This document shows positions 48,164 through 60,312 of a stretch of DNA of 64,000 bases, piece by piece. The position numbers were made by a program, and so were the translations under genes. Each line of letters opens with the position of its first letter. The first letter of the stretch is position 1. Source of the DNA: Pyrrhoderma lamaoense (lineage: Eukaryota; Basidiomycota; Agaricomycetes; Hymenochaetales; Hymenochaetaceae); NCBI GenBank assembly GCA_002794735.1, contig NBAZ01000036.1, positions 1 to 64,000 of the forward strand. The letters are read 5' to 3'. Below the pieces are notes generated by a model. That model was given only the letters and a program-made list of their open reading frames with translations, was not told the origin of the DNA and did no database searches.

Positions 48164-49273
48164 CTAAGATGGTAGTTCAGTACGATTTGGAGAGTAAACA
48201 AGTGTCTTGTACTTCTCAGCAATGGCCTTTAGGTCATCTTTAAAGTTTGGCGAATCCGTTTCGTATACCGCGCATTTCTTGACTAAAGCTAGCTCCTGGT
48301 TTGTAATGGCATTTCCTGTAGTCATTATCAGCGTCAATGCTGATACATCGAGTTCCATCTTCGTTGTAATGTTCCCAATAACAAGGAAGCCAGTCAGTAC
48401 CTTTATCAGATTCTTAGTGTCAGAGACTTTAGCGGCATAAATAAGATAATTCTTTAGTTGTACTTCCGCCTCTTCCTTCTCTGCTGGGGATATCTGTTTT
48501 TTCTTTATCTCAATTACCGATATAAGAATGTCCTTGTCAGTATCTTCGCATGCTTTGACAACCATGAAATCAGGGATATATCTGATCTGACCTCCTGTTA
48601 CACCAAGAGAAGTTCTTGGTTTCTTCTTCTCAGTGGCCTTTACGATGGCGGTCCTTCCTACTTCAGAAGAGCTTGGCTTATAACGAAGGATACCTTGAGG
48701 TTTGATCATATAATGGTAACGTATATCGAAGCAGCTATACAAGAGTGCATTTATTGGCCCATACAAAGATGCTTCATACGGAGAGATTTGGCTGATATCA
48801 TCTGGGCAACCACACTGATTTGCTAATCTAGCTGAAAGCCAGTCCACAGGTGATCCCTATGCAGATAGTTAATTAATCAAAGTACTGGTACACGCAGGGA
48901 GGCATATATAAACTCACAGATCGCGACGACGGAACTAGGCTTGTAGAACGAGCTTGAGATTTAGCTGATACTGCTGGACTTGCAGAGCGACCCCGATTTG
49001 GGCTTACAGAACGGCTCTGAGATGCACCTACCTGAGCAGCCAATGGTGCACTCTAATGGTGTATAATCAGCTACTTTTCCATATAATCGTCTTTGTATCA
49101 TGGCTTACTGGTTGTGAAGACTGATGGGCGTTGCCTGCTGCAACTGGATTAGAAGTACCCGAAGCTCTGGTCGTGTTAGTACTAGTAGTTTGGTTCGAGG
49201 TGCTTGACGATGCTTTCTGTTTTTGCTTTGGTCTAATTGTTATATTGGGATGGAGAACGAAGTTATCTGACAT
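48164..49273 (-). CDS. PD-(D/E)XK nuclease-like protein (3 exons, 330 aa)
   Basis: Exons: 49273-49109, 49052-48918, 48856-48164, joined in frame by introns of 56 and 61 nt with GTAAGC/TTAG and GTGAGT/ATAG ends. Residues 1-100 are Ser/Thr/Asn-rich and probably disordered, with an SPNRGRSASP-type repeat. The folded part (about 105-330) has an early E in PYEASLYGPI, then YIPDFMV (the PD), ISVIEIKKKQ (the E-x-K) and later QLKNYLIYA, the order and spacing expected of the PD-(D/E)XK nuclease fold. Family members cut or process nucleic acids; its substrate cannot be told. It stands alone among membrane-protein genes and has no tail-to-head partner. It could be a lineage-specific nuclease or derived from a mobile element. 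Confidence 0.7.
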
Positions 49274-52237
49274 CTTGAGAGTTTGTATGCAAGTCTAAAG
49301 TTATTTGTAGCGCAGTAGATTTAGTACTAAGGAAGTGAGTTGTTCTGATATCGATGGTGCTCATTATCCCGGAGTACTTATAGGCTTCTTCCAATGACTA
49401 TAATTAGATACGAAGATGGTACTAAGTATGATGAAACTTCTACTTCTAAGAAAATCCTTGCACCAGGATCTACGGGTCATCTCGTTGGCAATATCAGCCA
49501 CTTTGCGTTCTAAACTTAGAAGACCGGCCCCCATCAACTTTATTTCAGTTGTAATTTGGCGCAAAATTGCAATGTAAACAAAACATATTTTCTTGTTTAG
49601 GATAGTACTGAGATCCGGTAGTTAGGACCATGAGATGTTTTACCTGCCTCCACTTTAAAATAGCTTCTTGTAGTAAGAGAAACAGAAGGCTTCGCAATGT
49701 AAATGTGTCAGGGCTCAATACCCCTCAGTGCGATACTCAAAGTCTACAAACAAAAGTACCATATGGGTAATAAAGGCATCCTATAGCTCTCACACATACG
49801 GACAGGTCACACATAGGCGCCCACATAGTTACCCGCATAAGAATTGTCTATGTGCTAATGTACGTACAGTCAATTAGAGTAGTAACGTGCAAACCATAGA
49901 TATCGGATTATACTGTCAGACAAAATAAGTCACGCGTCGGGCAATGATATATGATAATATACAGGTTAAATACCTGTAGAATGAGATGACTTTTGACACA
50001 TAAATATGAGCTCACGCAAGCAGAGCAAGCACTACAAGAATAAGTTATGGGTCAAAGTGGAGCTGAGGGTTCCTCAAAAGGAGCAATACGAGAAGGAATA
50101 GTTATATAAAAGAAGTAAAGATCTGTACTAGTATGTACTAAGGCGAAAACCAATACGACGAAAATCAGAACCACAATTGAAGCCATAATCATGAACGATA
50201 AGTTATTTTTCATTTAGAAGCGACAAACACCATTTAACCACTAGCTAGCGACATGTTGAAGTTTCTGGGAAATTGAGAAGTATAAGTAAGCCTTCATTTT
50301 TCTCTTTTCTTTCTTAACAATCGCTTGCTCTAATGTGCACCTTACTGATCTATAAGAGAGATATGAGAAGTCGAAAGAAGTACAATCGCAGGCAATGATG
50401 TAATAAGGGTTTGGATATTTGCAAAAAGGGATAAAAGCAGAAAACTTAGTGCAGGTCAATCTAGAATGTGAAGGCGTAAGGGGCAGGGGAAATGAAACAA
50501 AATTTACAAGAAAGGGAAGGTTATGGAGTACAAGTAGTATGTAAAAGCTTCGTATTTGCACATATACTTTCACAACTCAGCTTATCCAACAAATATTCTA
50601 CCAGAGTATCAGTACTTCTGTCCGCCCGTATTTATTCTGCGAGATATCTTAAATCGATACGAAGAATACTGAATCGCTTTGTATCTTTGCTAGTATGGGA
50701 CGACACATGCATTTGGAGAGCCGTGAGAATTTTTGTCTGGCCAATCACGTAGAAATGCACGAACGGCCAGGAGAAAGTTCCGGGCTTCCCATCGTGCATG
50801 CACATATGCTCGCTACTGCCACCACTTTCATGTATCCCGACAGACTACCCTTATCTTCAGAAAAATATGATAAATACAGCATGATGTTTGCTAGTTACGC
50901 GGTTTTAGTCATCAACGAAGAACGCTTGTAGGGAAAGCACAGATCAATATACCTCGTGAGCTCCATACTTGACCTTCTTTTAAAATTTCGTCCACTTTGC
51001 CTTTGAAAGAGCATCCTTGAATAGCTGAGGACTATACCTCTCGCTCTCCCACCCTTGGAGCCTTGTTCGAGCTTAAGGTCTCTATGGAGCTATAACATCT
51101 TGTTCCCGATACTGTCACAAATTCTAAATACACTTGAGATGGCCATTGTGTGATGTATAATCCTATAACGAGCTTACGCTCATCCCATTTATTTCCCCCT
51201 TCTGCGGTCTATATACGTGTGATGACTAAATCATCACTATACTTCATACACCAATACGCTTTTTATACCTATTTTCTTGCTCTTCCTCTTTACATTGTAT
51301 ATGTGAGCATGCCTGCACAGCTATATGTAGCTTCGATCTCTCTTTTTCTATCTGTATTTTGCTCTTCGTCTCAAACAATATATCACTTCAGCCTCTTTTA
51401 TAGTTGCTCTGATATTTCAAAACGCTATTCAAGTAAAACGAATAATCACGCGACTGCGTATGTACTGTAGTTGCAACACGCCTTTCGCTTGCACACAAGA
51501 CTGCACAAAAAACTCCTCTTCTTCTCTAATAAGCTGCATCCGTATCGCCCTCTATACTTTACTTGATATGCATTATCAGATAATCCCCTTGTAATCTCAC
51601 TAATGATCTTCAAATATGCAGTGGAATTTCTATCTACTCTTGGCCTATACTATTCTATATCCCGGATTCGTCCCATCATTCTCCCGCCTTGACCTTCTCC
51701 TCCTAGCTATCTTAGCCGCCCTTCTTTTACACACACACCTCGTGTATGAAAAACCCCAGCTTGCTCATTGGCGCACCTATTTTAAAGCTAAGAAGCATCA
51801 TTCGAGATAGCAGATTGAAGGTTAAAGATATCAAGGTCAATAGAAGATGAATTACAAATAATCCTAACTTTTGAATGATGAACTCGAGGCGTACTGCACA
51901 AATATCTGAAAGAACTGATGCTAGTCCGAGACTCAACTCTGGTCAATGCAATAAGTCTGTATCAAGGCTAAATATGTCGGCGAGAAAAACTTGTAGACTA
52001 GGGGACGTGTGAGCAAATTCAGTTGGATTTAGCTGCCTTTATTTATAACACAACTCTCCACTACTCGGAAAGGCAAAAGTTGATGCGCTTTTTCTGCCTC
52101 AGGTCATGATCTCACCATCACGACCAGCGGTTATATTTCATATAAACGAATACTTTTATTACTAAGTACCCTTCTTGCACTTGTAGTTATTTTATCACCC
52201 TCATCCCCCTTCCCACCCACTTCACATTCCACAAATA
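49274..52237. other. Gene-poor interval with 5' flank of copy 16
   Basis: Minus ORFs at 49564-49364 and 50573-50241 have no recognised motif. An upstream-module-like signal (CTCGTGAGCTCCATACTTG) lies near 50955 in plus orientation, 1.3 kb before copy 16. A 64-codon plus ORF (51616-51810) encodes two hydrophobic segments and a basic end (KAKKHHSR). It could be a small membrane peptide, but nothing supports it beyond the ORF. Confidence 0.35.
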
Positions 52238-53852
52238 ATGCCTTTTATTGACTTTATAACCGAGTTCTCAATCCTGTTACGAGAAGACTTTGTACAACAA
52301 TACATACAAGTGTCTATCTGTTCACTTCTCGTATATGACACAAGTGTGTTTTCATATAATCTTCGTTCGATATAAATCTGACGTCTATCAGTGTTGACCA
52401 TGGATAAAGAAGTGAGTTGTCTCATACCATAAGGTACATAGTATCTCTGATCTAAGGCTTCATAGATCAAGTACTTCTGGGTTAGAACTCTATCCTGCCC
52501 TTCTTTCGCAAGTTTACCTTTCAGCTGACAACTTTCAAGACAAAAGGATGGTATAACCTGACACATATTCTATACTTCATTGTGAGTACACATCTTATAC
52601 TACTTCTCATAGTATCTGATTTCAATGTAGAACCGTTATGTCGGTATATTTGGAGCTATGACATTATTCACCCGTGCGTCCAGACCGGATGATTGTTTCT
52701 TCTTATATATAACTTGATACAGTCCACCTTCCGACAATGACAACAAAATTGTATGTATATGTTTGGCTTATCTGATTTGAGCTTATAATTGCTACTTCCA
52801 GATGTAATTACTACTATCTTCGCCTCCTTAAACGTACTCACGTACTTGTATCTAAGGCTTACTTTCGTACTGGGCCGAGCTCATGTCAGGTATCATCTGA
52901 ATTCTATATATAAGTGAATGAACTGAGATACGATTGTTGATGCCGACAAGATGTTATCGTTGGAGTTACAGTTGATTGTAGGGATTAACAACGATACAGA
53001 TCCAGACCAGTAACTGATAGAGAAGTAGACGTCCTTGTACTACGAGTGCTTGCGCTTTGGCATAAAAGTAGGTGAATGGTATTCAAAATATACCTCTTTC
53101 TGACTCCCGTAGACAAGCAATCATCGATTATCCTTTATTTCATTATTATTTGTGAAGCAGCTGCGAAATTTGCACTCAGTAGTATGATAGCTTTAGTGCA
53201 ACAAGGCATGTTCTTGTACACCTTTTAGGATAGTAAGGCTGATCTTATCTAGTTCAAGCAACTTCTTTTTCAAAAGAAATATCTTTCTGTTCAGTTGGTG
53301 ATAATCGAGTCGGGCATGCACTTTATCTTCAATTCGTTGACTGGTGAGCTACTGTCTTTCATTGGCATGTATACAAGTAACAATGCGGCACAGGATCATA
53401 ACAATATCATTTGGATTTGTCCTTTTGCTTCTGGCCCTTTACAAGACAGTCGAACACTGGAGACTATCTGGTCTGAAAGGATCTGCTCTTGTAAATATCA
53501 TGATCAAAGATCAGATCATCTATTATCTCATGTGCGTATTTTTTCTCCCTTAGAAGGGGTTGTGCCTGATCTAAGCATTATCTTTTGAAGGGTTCTGTTC
53601 TGTAGTGCGATAAACATCGCCGAGTCCAGGATAAAGGTTCTCGTACCATTCTCTTTTGAAGGGTCTCTCCTCAATGTTCTCGGGAGCCCTAGCTTCTTAT
53701 GTATCCTTGGAAGTCATATGTTCCTCAATTTGAAAGAGGCGGGCGACTTGGGAGTCAATGAAGTAGTGGGTATATCTGGTAACAATAACCCAGCTAGTAC
53801 TATCAGCGCCCCCCAGTTTGCGCTTTCAGAAAGCTCTTCTTTGAGCACATAG
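52238..53852 (+). CDS. DUF6533-type membrane protein, copy 16 (14 exons, 298 aa)
   Basis: Exons: 52238-52343, 52392-52411, 52466-52480, 52540-52581, 52631-52673, 52723-52750, 52802-52803, 52857-52889, 52951-52977, 53029-53067, 53113-53205, 53295-53343, 53394-53531, 53591-53852. Joined length is 897 nt, open. Exon 11 is followed by a GC donor (GCATGT). Exon 12 is 15 nt shorter than in copy 15 (VGDNRVGHALYLQFVDW). The conserved last-exon block reads FLCILGSHMFLNLKEAG, with SR changed to SH. First of four head-to-tail complete copies. Confidence 0.88.
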
Positions 53853-54734
53853 AAGCTTTTTGAATAACATCCCTAGAAATATAATCGAAAAAACTTGCTT
53901 TTGTTTAAATACTACAGATACCTTAGTACTATTCGCCCTACTAGTTAACTTTAGGATAGTGTTTTTGTATTAGTGACAGCTGTAGTAAATATTTGCTCGT
54001 CTTGTTGAGGATGAGAGGAGTTTGGGTTTATACTTCTTCGTTGTCACGAAGTAGTACCCATGCAGATTTAAGACGTAATATCTCGATAGATAAATATAGA
54101 CAGACTTCTTATTTCTCTGATCTCAACACTTTCTCCTCAACGCATATCTATTATCAATCCATACTCTCACACACGTTATAATTAGTTTACTTGATACCGT
54201 CATCTTACCTCAAGTCCGTGCTCACCTCGACTCATCTTCTCAGCACGGTCCTTTTATACAAGGGAACGTCTTGCTGTGATATCTGCTTTACTTTCTTATT
54301 TTTCATGCCCAAAGATCTCTGATCATGATAACCGAGGGCGTTTTCAATAGTGCAGAAACAATCATTTTCGCTCATTATCTGTGAAAAAAGACTAGAAGAC
54401 CCTGCACTATGGTGCATAGTTGATTGATGTGATAGAACTTGATAACAAAGCTTATGTCTGATAAATTGAACCAGAAAGCTGATGTGCCTTTATAGTTGCA
54501 TTAGTAACTTGAGTGCATACAGCCGAATATGATCACCTTCGTTCAAGGAACACAATATGATAGTTCCTTAGTCAAGTGTTTGTGTTACTCTAATTCTCAT
54601 CAAAGCTTAGTTTTACTGCTAGCATCACTGATAACAATTAGTAGTTTCCTTAAAAAACCACGGTGATCCCTATTGTAGCACACCTACTGTATTCCAGCAC
54701 CCACCCACTTTCTCAATACTCATCCTCACGGAAA
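53853..54734 (+). other. Spacer between copies 16 and 17
   Basis: No gene supported; short ORFs only. Pyrimidine-rich sequence just before the ATG at 54735 (CACCCACTTTCTCAATACTC) resembles other family leaders. Confidence 0.35.
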
Positions 54735-56361
54735 ATGTCTTTTGTTGACGAGCAACAATCTGTGGTGTTAAGCTTATTGAAAGAGATATTCATCCAAGAA
54801 TGTATACAAGTAGCTGTCTGCTCGCTTCTTGTGTATGACACAAGTGGGTTTCCTTTCACGAGCGCTGCTCAGGCTCAGGCTAACATATTACAGTGATAAC
54901 CATAGATAAAGAAGTGAGTAGTTCCGGAGGTACAAAACACTGAACATATCTATAATTGATTTTATAGATAAAGTATTTTTGGGTGAGTCTCTCTTTTGCG
55001 ACCTGAACTCATAGCTAATAATTAATGCAGACAAAACGATGGTATAGCCTGGCGCATATCCTCTTCTTTGTTGTATGTCACAACTCCAGATCGCATCAGT
55101 AATGCCTGATATCCTTCTTAGAACCGGTACATCGGCATATTTGGAACTATCACGTATTTCTTCTGTATGTGTTGAGTGGGGAAAAATTTTTTCCTTTTCT
55201 CATACAATTTGTTGTAGATGAGTCACTTGTGGCAACAACAAAACTGTATGCTTTCTCGATATCAAATTTTATCTTATCTGAAGCTCACTTTCTTAGATGT
55301 GATTACGTCGCTTCTTTATTCCGAGCTGAACTGAGCTCATGCAAATGCATTTGAAGGTTCCTTTTCTCTCTGGACTAATCTAATCTCAAGTATAACATTG
55401 ATCTATACCCTCCTCATCGAACTGTATGGCTGATACTAAGTAGATATTCTGATTGGCGTGACTATTGACTGTAAGGGTGTTTCGTAGCTCATATATGAGA
55501 CTTTATAGAAAGGAACGTAGATATCCTCACACTTCGGGTACTTGCATTATGGGACAAGAGTGAGTAGAGAATATTTTGATTGTATATCCTCCTCTGAGTC
55601 TCGTAGACAAGCTATTGTCAATAGCTCTTTTTTCGATCATATTTTGTGAAGCAGTTGTAAAACTCGCACTCGGTGGCGTGGTCATTGTTATACAACAAGG
55701 CATGACTCCCTACTTTCTTCAAGATACTGATACTAAGTGTATTTAGTTCAATCGAATACTCTCACAAGAGGTATATCAGTGTGCTTCTCAGAAAGCGCTC
55801 AGATCCAACGAGCAGTCTACTTCCAACTCATTGATTGGTATGGGTTTATATATTAATCATCGGCATGTATACACATATAAGCTCTATCTCGTAGGGTGAT
55901 AACAGCGGCTGTTGGGACCATTCTTTTGCTTCTGGCTCTTGTCAAAGTGATTGAGCATTGGAGATTATCAAGCTTTAAAGGATCTGTCCTTATAAACATA
56001 ATGATCAAGGATCAGATCGTCTATTATCTCCTGTATGCGTTTCTTGGTCTTCCCAGAAACCTTTCATCTAATATTCTAACTTGCATGGTAAAGGCTCTTA
56101 TTTTGCAGCACAATCAACATAGTGCATTCAAAAATCAACTTTCTTGGAACCTCGTCTACAATCAAAACGGCGATACTCACTTTTCTTGGAAATCCTGCAT
56201 TTCTTTGCTTTTTTGGAAGTCGTATGTTCCTAAATTTGAAGGAGACTGCGGATCTGGGCACGGTCGTAAGAACTGATATCCCAAGTAACAATAACCAACT
56301 TAGTATTATCAGCGAGCTGCATTTTGCTGGTCCAGTTGGATCCTCCTTGGACGCAAGATAA
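54735..56361 (+). CDS. DUF6533-type membrane protein, copy 17 (14 exons, 307 aa)
   Basis: Exons: 54735-54843, 54894-54913, 54968-54982, 55031-55072, 55122-55164, 55218-55245, 55297-55298, 55357-55389, 55444-55470, 55521-55559, 55607-55699, 55771-55837, 55895-56032, 56094-56361. Joined length is 924 nt, open. Exon 1 is one codon longer than typical. Exon 11 ends before a GC donor (GCATGA), the second such case in the array. The core is TIDKE-IKYFW-TKRWYSLAHILFFV-NRYIGIFG. The last exon has FLCFFGSRMFLNLKE and ends SSLDAR. Confidence 0.88.
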
Positions 56362-56867
56362 ATAGCAGCTTATATAGATAGTTCATAGCTGATGCTGTGT
56401 CTGAATCTCGTTTCAAAGTAGTCCCTGGATGTGGAGTGACGTATTTACTTAAAATGTGCGTTTGCTCTATAGTTTCCTGGGGGTCTTCCACCGGATCACA
56501 TTTACCATATAATACTACTTTTGCATCTCAGCCCATCTGCTCGAATCCTACTTTAGGAGCATTAAGAAGCCAAAAATGTGATAAATAAATGCTTACAAGT
56601 CATTAGTAGAAACGATGTTGATGGAGGCCCGAGTTAACTCAATCATCTGATGTTGCCTTTTTTCATCAAGGCACACAGATTGACAGCCTTCAGAACGGGT
56701 ATCACAAATTAAGCTAACTCTGGCTAGTCCACGTCTCTATCAGTAGCATCTCATGCAGCTGATGTAGCATATATAAAAAGAACGATAGGACACTTATGCA
56801 CTTACACTTACCCGCAATTAAATTCACATACTCCTCTTTAACACTACATTCTTCATCTTCATAAACA
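56362..56867 (+). other. Spacer and promoter region of copy 18
   Basis: About 500 bp. Short ORFs on both strands without motifs. AT-rich, with a TATATAAAA string near 56770 about 100 bp before the ATG. Confidence 0.4.
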
Positions 56868-58483
56868 ATGACTATTGCAGATGAAGTAGTCGAAATATCA
56901 AGTCTCCTGGAAGAGTATCTCATTGATCAATATGTGCAAGTGGCCGTTTGTTCTCTTCTCGTATATGATACAAGTACGTCTTGCATGCTATCCACTCTCA
57001 AACATTTTCTAATCAAAGAAAGCCAGTTATTACTTTTGATAAAGAAGTATGTCTGCTCAAAGCTGAGGGACATACGTTATGCTAAGTTCTGATTTCACTC
57101 AGATCAAGTATTTCTGGGTCAGTTACATCCCGTGTAAAAACGCCCTTTTGTTAACAACACTTAAGACAAGTAGATGGCATAACTCAGTACAGATACTATT
57201 CTTCCTTGTCAGTATTCTTCTTTTAATACTACTTATCTCAGCTTATAATAGTCTCTAGAACCGCTACTATGGTACTATTGGAGCTATTGTAGGTTTCGTT
57301 CGTGAGTTTAAAGCATGATCATGGTGGTTTTCTCCCTACTAATAGCTTCAGATGAGTCTTTCAAAGTAACAACGAAACTGTATGTATGTCTATCATCCAT
57401 CTCGGTTATCTCCTAACCTATTTTTAGATGTATATATTAGATACCTTCTTCTTTATCGTACACTTGAGTGACTATACTTCAAGGCATCTTCTCGCAATGG
57501 GCTAAGCTTATCTCAGGTGTTATCCTTATTTTATACATCTAAACCGCTTTCTCATAGTTAATATCGATTAGATGATTTGATTGGCCTTACGATTGACTGT
57601 GAGGATTGCCCAAGATCCTAGTCTAAGCTTATTTAAAATGAGCTACAGATATTTTAATGCTCCGAGTGCTTGCTCTTTGGAATAAACGTAAGTAGTACAT
57701 ATATGCTCCCATATCTCTCTGACTCTCGTAGACAAGATACTGTCGATTAGCCTCTACTTGTTTTTTCTCTGTGAAGTGATTATGAAATTCTCGCTCAGCA
57801 GTATGATAGGTATATTGCAGCGAAGTAGGCTCTCTTACATTTATTCTGTGATGGTATGGCTAATCTAGCTCAGCTCATGCAGATGCTCTCACGGAAAATA
57901 GAACAGTATGCGTTTCAGAGTACGATCAAATTGAGCGTGCAACCTTCTTTGATTTCATCGATTGGTGAGAGCTACCACACGCCTTATGTATGTATATATA
58001 AATCTGATCTTATATTATAGGGTTACGACAGCATCTGTTGGGTTCATTCTTCTTTTCTTAGCTCTTTTCAAAACAATAGAGAATTGGAGAATGTCAGGTC
58101 TGAGAGGGTCCGGCCTCATCAATATAATGATTAAGGATCAGATCATCTACTATCTTATGTATGCACTCAGTCCTTTTCCGTAAATTCTTTTATCAAGGTT
58201 AACTGGGACTTTGTAAAGGCTTATATTTTGTAGCTCAATAAACATCTCCAGATCAAAGATCAACTTTCTTGGTCCATTTTCCATAGAGAAGGGGGCCATA
58301 CTTGGTGCTCTTGGGAACCCTGGACTTCTATGTCTCTTCGGAAGCCGAATGTTCCTAAGTCTGAAAGAAGCCGGAGATATAGAAACCACAGAAGGATCGA
58401 GTATGCGGAATAACAATAACCCAGATGGTACTCTTAGCGATCTTCAGTTCACTGGAGCAGCTAGATCTTCTTCAAGCGCATGA
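56868..58483 (+). CDS. DUF6533-type membrane protein, copy 18 (14 exons, 302 aa)
   Basis: Exons: 56868-56973, 57027-57046, 57103-57117, 57166-57207, 57259-57301, 57352-57379, 57428-57429, 57484-57516, 57572-57598, 57649-57687, 57732-57824, 57907-57964, 58021-58158, 58219-58483. Joined length is 909 nt, open. Without the AT micro-exon, exon 8 would hit TAA within eight codons. Exon 8 reads IFSQWAKLIS, exon 12 ERATFFDFIDW, exon 14 LLCLFGSRMFLSLKEAG. All introns are GT..AG and short. Confidence 0.9.
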
Positions 58484-60312
58484 AGAGACACCAATCATAA
58501 GTACATGTACATGTACATAACCTGTATTCAACAAACCAACTTCGTGTTAATATAATACTTATGTAAAAGACACAAAAGCCACGAGTTGAGTGGCGACACA
58601 ATCCTTACTAATGTAGGTATAGTTTTGGCTATATGTTTAGGGGCAGCTCATGCACCCTCAGTAGCTCTTGGTTCGTTGAGCACTAAAAGACATTCCTGTC
58701 GCAGCCATCTCATTCATCATCTACAACTCACCACATGAATTACTTAGAAGTATTTATCTGAGAAACGCTTACTTCAAAAAGCAATTGTCATCGAAAAGTA
58801 GAGAATTGCAACTGAATTGCAACTCAGCGAACGGATGGATGACAAGTCTGGTACAGCATGTGAGCTTCACACCTGGCTTGAATGAATTTTACTCCTCTTT
58901 TCCGTTATTTGCTCTTAAATCATCTTCTAATCCCATGAAGCTATTTCCAACTCGTATTCCATCTTTTTCTGGACTTGCTCTTGCCTCATATCAAATGTAA
59001 ATCCTGCACTTCGCTTATAGACCTGTCTTTTTTCTTGAGGACTTTATCTGAGTTTTGGATCTTCTCAAAGAAAATACCTTTTTGTTAGAACCGTCCTCAT
59101 GAGCCTCACCATCAATGGCTTCATATCCATAGAGGTGCCCTTTGCTATACTCCTATCTCTACACGTCATACCAGTGTAATACCCGTTCCCGATTGAGTTG
59201 AAATTGTTTTCGAACAAGTAATTTCCAGTTGCCTTTCTACCAGTACTCTATCCTTTTTTAGCCGAGAAAACAGCTTTGCTCTCTCTTTAACCACCTAATT
59301 TCATGATTCACCCACTTACTATACCCTTTTGTTGTTCAAGCCGCTTATATATATGACTGCTGCCCTGCATGTCTGGATATAGCGATTTATCATATTAAAC
59401 AGGCTTTACTTCTCATCATTATGGTTATAGCTATCTGCTCATAAACACTCGTCCATATGCATGTAATTCTTCTTACTCGTCAATAAACGTGTTTAATAGG
59501 CAAAAAGCATCAACATGAGAATATTCTGCACTGGATACTGTCAAGACTAAATGAAACACGACAACTCACTGCCTCCCATCCATCCCCAGAACTAGCGATG
59601 TCAGCTTTTGTATTGAGCTTAGCTTTTACTTGAAATTTCACTCTTTTGTTTGCCTGTTTGGATGTATATCAACACTCCTCTCCTCTTGAAACTTTGATCT
59701 GACTTTGACAATCCGGTGATTACATTTTTTGTATACTTTTTAGGGAATGAGTAAGTCCGGAAGGATGTAAATTTGCAATTTTTCCCAAGTCTCGAGTAGA
59801 TCTATGACAGTTGCTGATTGCTTTTCTATTCATAATACAGGTTTCCTTGGTGTGATTTCTGACCTGATGTCGCTACTGGAAGCTCGAAGCAGCTACGACG
59901 CACAGAATTTCCTGAAATCATGTCACTTGTGTCTTGCGGAAACTTGATGGCTATATATATGTGATTTTGTCTGTCGCTTGTTAATTGATTGATCAGCGTC
60001 TATAGCAGCCATTGGCGAATACTCTATCAGCAATCCTAGTACACTCAAGTGAGCTCGGTTGCCTTCATGAACTACTTGTGTTGCTCACAAGTACTCAGTG
60101 TTCAAGCTCCTTCATAATATTTTTTACCACACTTCTTATTTTATTTTACCGACATAACATAGGTTTCAGCTCCTTGCTTCAAACACCCTAGGTATATGGC
60201 CTCAAGTCCATTATAAAAAGCAGCTGTCTCAACTTGTATGAGCTAATTACCACCTACCCCTCCGCTTCGTTCTTCTCTGCTACCCTTAATTATTTGTTTT
60301 GCTTAGCAGAAG
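58484..60312 (+). repeat. Long 5' flank of copy 19 with an upstream module (S6)
   Basis: The module signal (CATGTGAGCTTCACACCTGG) lies near 58858, followed by pyrimidine-rich sequence. A self-complementary GTACATGTACATGTAC string occurs at 58501-58518. No gene is supported; the ORF at 58785-59000 spans the module but its frame is not kept in other modules. Confidence 0.45.

Noticed and set aside
58501..58518. GTACATGTACATGTAC palindrome as an operator or origin
   Set aside because: Simple alternating repeat; similar short runs occur elsewhere (10505) with no consistent position relative to genes.
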